Part shown: one piece after another, positions 62,888 to 64,000 of the stretch
How the letters are laid out: the number at the start of each line of letters is the position of its first letter
How positions within the stretch are numbered: position 1 is the first letter of the stretch
From: an uncultured Duncaniella sp.
Lineage (GTDB): Bacteria; Bacteroidota; Bacteroidia; Bacteroidales; Muribaculaceae
NCBI GenBank assembly: GCA_958352885.1
Contig: CATWQI010000003.1
Span: 124,001 to 188,000 of the forward strand
DNA length: 64,000 bases
Direction of reading: 5' to 3'
The notes under the pieces: generated by a model
The model's database searches: none
What the model saw: only the letters and a program-made list of their open reading frames with translations
What the model was told of the DNA's origin: nothing
Made by a program: the position numbers and the translations under genes

Positions 62888-64000
62888 ATGAAGAGAAAGA
62901 TTTTCTATCCGCTGCTCTGTGCGGTGGTGATGCTTGGGGTGATGATGACATCATGCTCCAAGGAGGATAAACTGTTGTCAACCATCCCGTCAAATGTCAG
63001 CACGGTGGTTATGGCTGACGTAAAGGGTATACTCGAGAACTCCGGGTGCAAGTTCACCGCCGAAGGGGTGACGCTCCCTGCCTCCATAACTGATATCGAT
63101 AGCGATGATGAACTGCTTGTGGCTCTCGGCAAGCTTGATGCCGAAGGGGTATGCTCGTTTTCAGAGGTTGCCGTGGTGCTTGACAGCCGCAAACGTACCG
63201 TATGCACATTTATGGTTAAGGACGGAGGAAAATTTAAGGAACTGACCCCCGATTTCGATTGGAAAGACGGGGAGGACGGCTATGACGAAGGCAAGGTTAA
63301 AGGTAACATAATACTTACTGACGGCAAACAGGCGTGGATAGTGCTCAACGGTAATGCCTACGAAGCTGTCAGGAAACTCAAAGAAGATGCCAAGGAGGAA
63401 TCAGTCGACAAGCTCGCCGGTATCAAAGGTGCGCTTGAAAGCGACAATCTTGTGAACGCCGCTTTATCCGGACTCAATTTCGGGTTCACTACCAACAAAA
63501 CAGCCAGTCAGGAGACTGTGTGGAATGTCATGAGCGCCAACATTAAGGACAACAAGATAGTCATGTCGAGCCAGTCGATGAAAGGTGACGGCGAGGTAGC
63601 TGATGTGAAGGGTCTCCAGCCTATTAATCCTGCGGTGCTTGCATATATTCCCGGAAGCTTTAATTTTGTCGCTGCAGCCGGACTGACCCCTGAGTTTGAC
63701 TGGAAAGGGCTTATGTCGGCACTTAACCCGATGCTTGTGCGTGACTTTCAGATGCAGGGTATCATGGCTATTCTTACACCGTTTCTCCAGTCGCTGGACG
63801 GTACCGTGATATTTGGTGCCGGTCCGGTAAATGATGACGCATACACCGACATGGAGCCTGCCAACTGGCAATTCGTGTTGATGGCTCACCTCTCGCAGGA
63901 ACGTATTAACCAGGTGATGAAAATGGCGCGCGGAGCCATGTTCCAGGCAGGTATCTCACCGGTTGAAGAGAAGGACGGAGTGATGGTGGTGCCGCAGTAT
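62888..64000 (+). CDS. DUF4836 lipoprotein, C-terminus cut by window edge
   Basis: 371 residues visible and still open at the right edge. Lipoprotein signal with Cys in LGVMMTSCSKED (residue about 23), then a DUF4836-like region: TIPSNVSTVVMADVKGIL and AYIPGSFNFVAAAGLTPEFDW. The family is typically about 500 residues, so roughly the last quarter is missing. Bacteroidetes surface or periplasmic lipoprotein of unknown function with its own consensus promoter. Confidence 0.82.
   Translation, partial: MKRKIFYPLLCAVVMLGVMMTSCSKEDKLLSTIPSNVSTVVMADVKGILENSGCKFTAEGVTLPASITDIDSDDELLVALGKLDAEGVCSFSEVAVVLDSRKRTVCTFMVKDGGKFKELTPDFDWKDGEDGYDEGKVKGNIILTDGKQAWIVLNGNAYEAVRKLKEDAKEESVDKLAGIKGALESDNLVNAALSGLNFGFTTNKTASQETVWNVMSANIKDNKIVMSSQSMKGDGEVADVKGLQPINPAVLAYIPGSFNFVAAAGLTPEFDWKGLMSALNPMLVRDFQMQGIMAILTPFLQSLDGTVIFGAGPVNDDAYTDMEPANWQFVLMAHLSQERINQVMKMARGAMFQAGISPVEEKDGVMVVPQY

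Noticed and set aside
1..64000. CRISPR array, insertion sequences, SusC/D pairs, rRNA
   Set aside because: No evenly spaced short repeats, no transposase or integrase motifs, no TonB-dependent SusC or SusD signatures and no rRNA sequence were recognised.

Overview
The window looks like the chromosome of a gut Bacteroidales bacterium, most likely a Muribaculaceae-type genome. The evidence is the promoter signature TTTG-N19/20-TANNTTTG in front of many genes, near absence of Shine-Dalgarno sequences, fimbrillin lipoproteins, a hybrid two-component regulator, Bacteroidetes-only families (DUF3467, DUF3575, DUF4450, DUF4836, DUF5119) and an anaerobic core (pyruvate:ferredoxin oxidoreductase, PEP carboxykinase, menaquinone methyltransferase). 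The family-level placement is inference. No insertion sequence, integrase, CRISPR array or rRNA was seen.

1-8.3 kb, minus strand: recA (runs off the left edge), a YbdG-type mechanosensitive channel, cysS, a DUF3467 protein, ubiE/menG, purC, a family 2 glycosyltransferase and a membrane-anchored TPR protein. 8.3-11.6 kb: a secreted GH43 enzyme and a divergent MFS exporter, then a strong bidirectional terminator and tRNA-Pro(TGG). 11.7-17.9 kb: a fimbrial operon (DUF3575, DUF5119, two fimbrillin-like lipoproteins). Its first gene is interrupted by a run of eight G (C on the coding strand) that puts the signal peptide out of frame with the mature protein, a possible ON/OFF switch. 17.9-22.4 kb: an operon with SIS sugar-phosphate isomerase, PfkB kinase, TPR protein, ribH and DUF2851. 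22.5-25.3 kb: lutABC lactate oxidation, with a perfect inverted repeat just upstream of lutA.

25.5-33 kb: an outer-membrane protein with an AspT/YidE-type transporter, a Kup potassium transporter, and a large DUF4450 glycosidase. The glycosidase is divergent from a 1173-residue hybrid two-component sensor/regulator (33.2-36.7 kb) whose receiver domain looks degenerate. After an EamA exporter and tRNA-Ala(GGC) there is a small degraded accessory island (38.0-40.2 kb). It has a DUF1232 gene, a broken rhuM gene and a probable further coding remnant, flanked by two diverged copies of a roughly 120-bp direct repeat.

40.2-57 kb is central metabolism: asd, long-chain acyl-CoA ligase, mdh, a thioredoxin lipoprotein, pckA, rlmN and por. 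Mixed in are an unusual fusion of a GH78 rhamnosidase with a sialidase-like propeller and a promoter-driven, terminator-ended structured RNA of about 260 nt next to a small HTH gene. 57-64 kb: an outer-membrane beta-barrel protein with a G8 tract in its promoter region, a RecD-like helicase, a membrane-anchored pseudokinase, a GNAT-like protein, a glycosyltransferase and the start of a DUF4836 lipoprotein that runs off the right edge.

The strongest leads for something new are the G8 slippage tract in the fimbrial operon (with a second G8 tract in front of another surface protein), the structured RNA at 51.1 kb, the GH78-sialidase fusion, the pseudokinase gene set and the repeat-flanked island.
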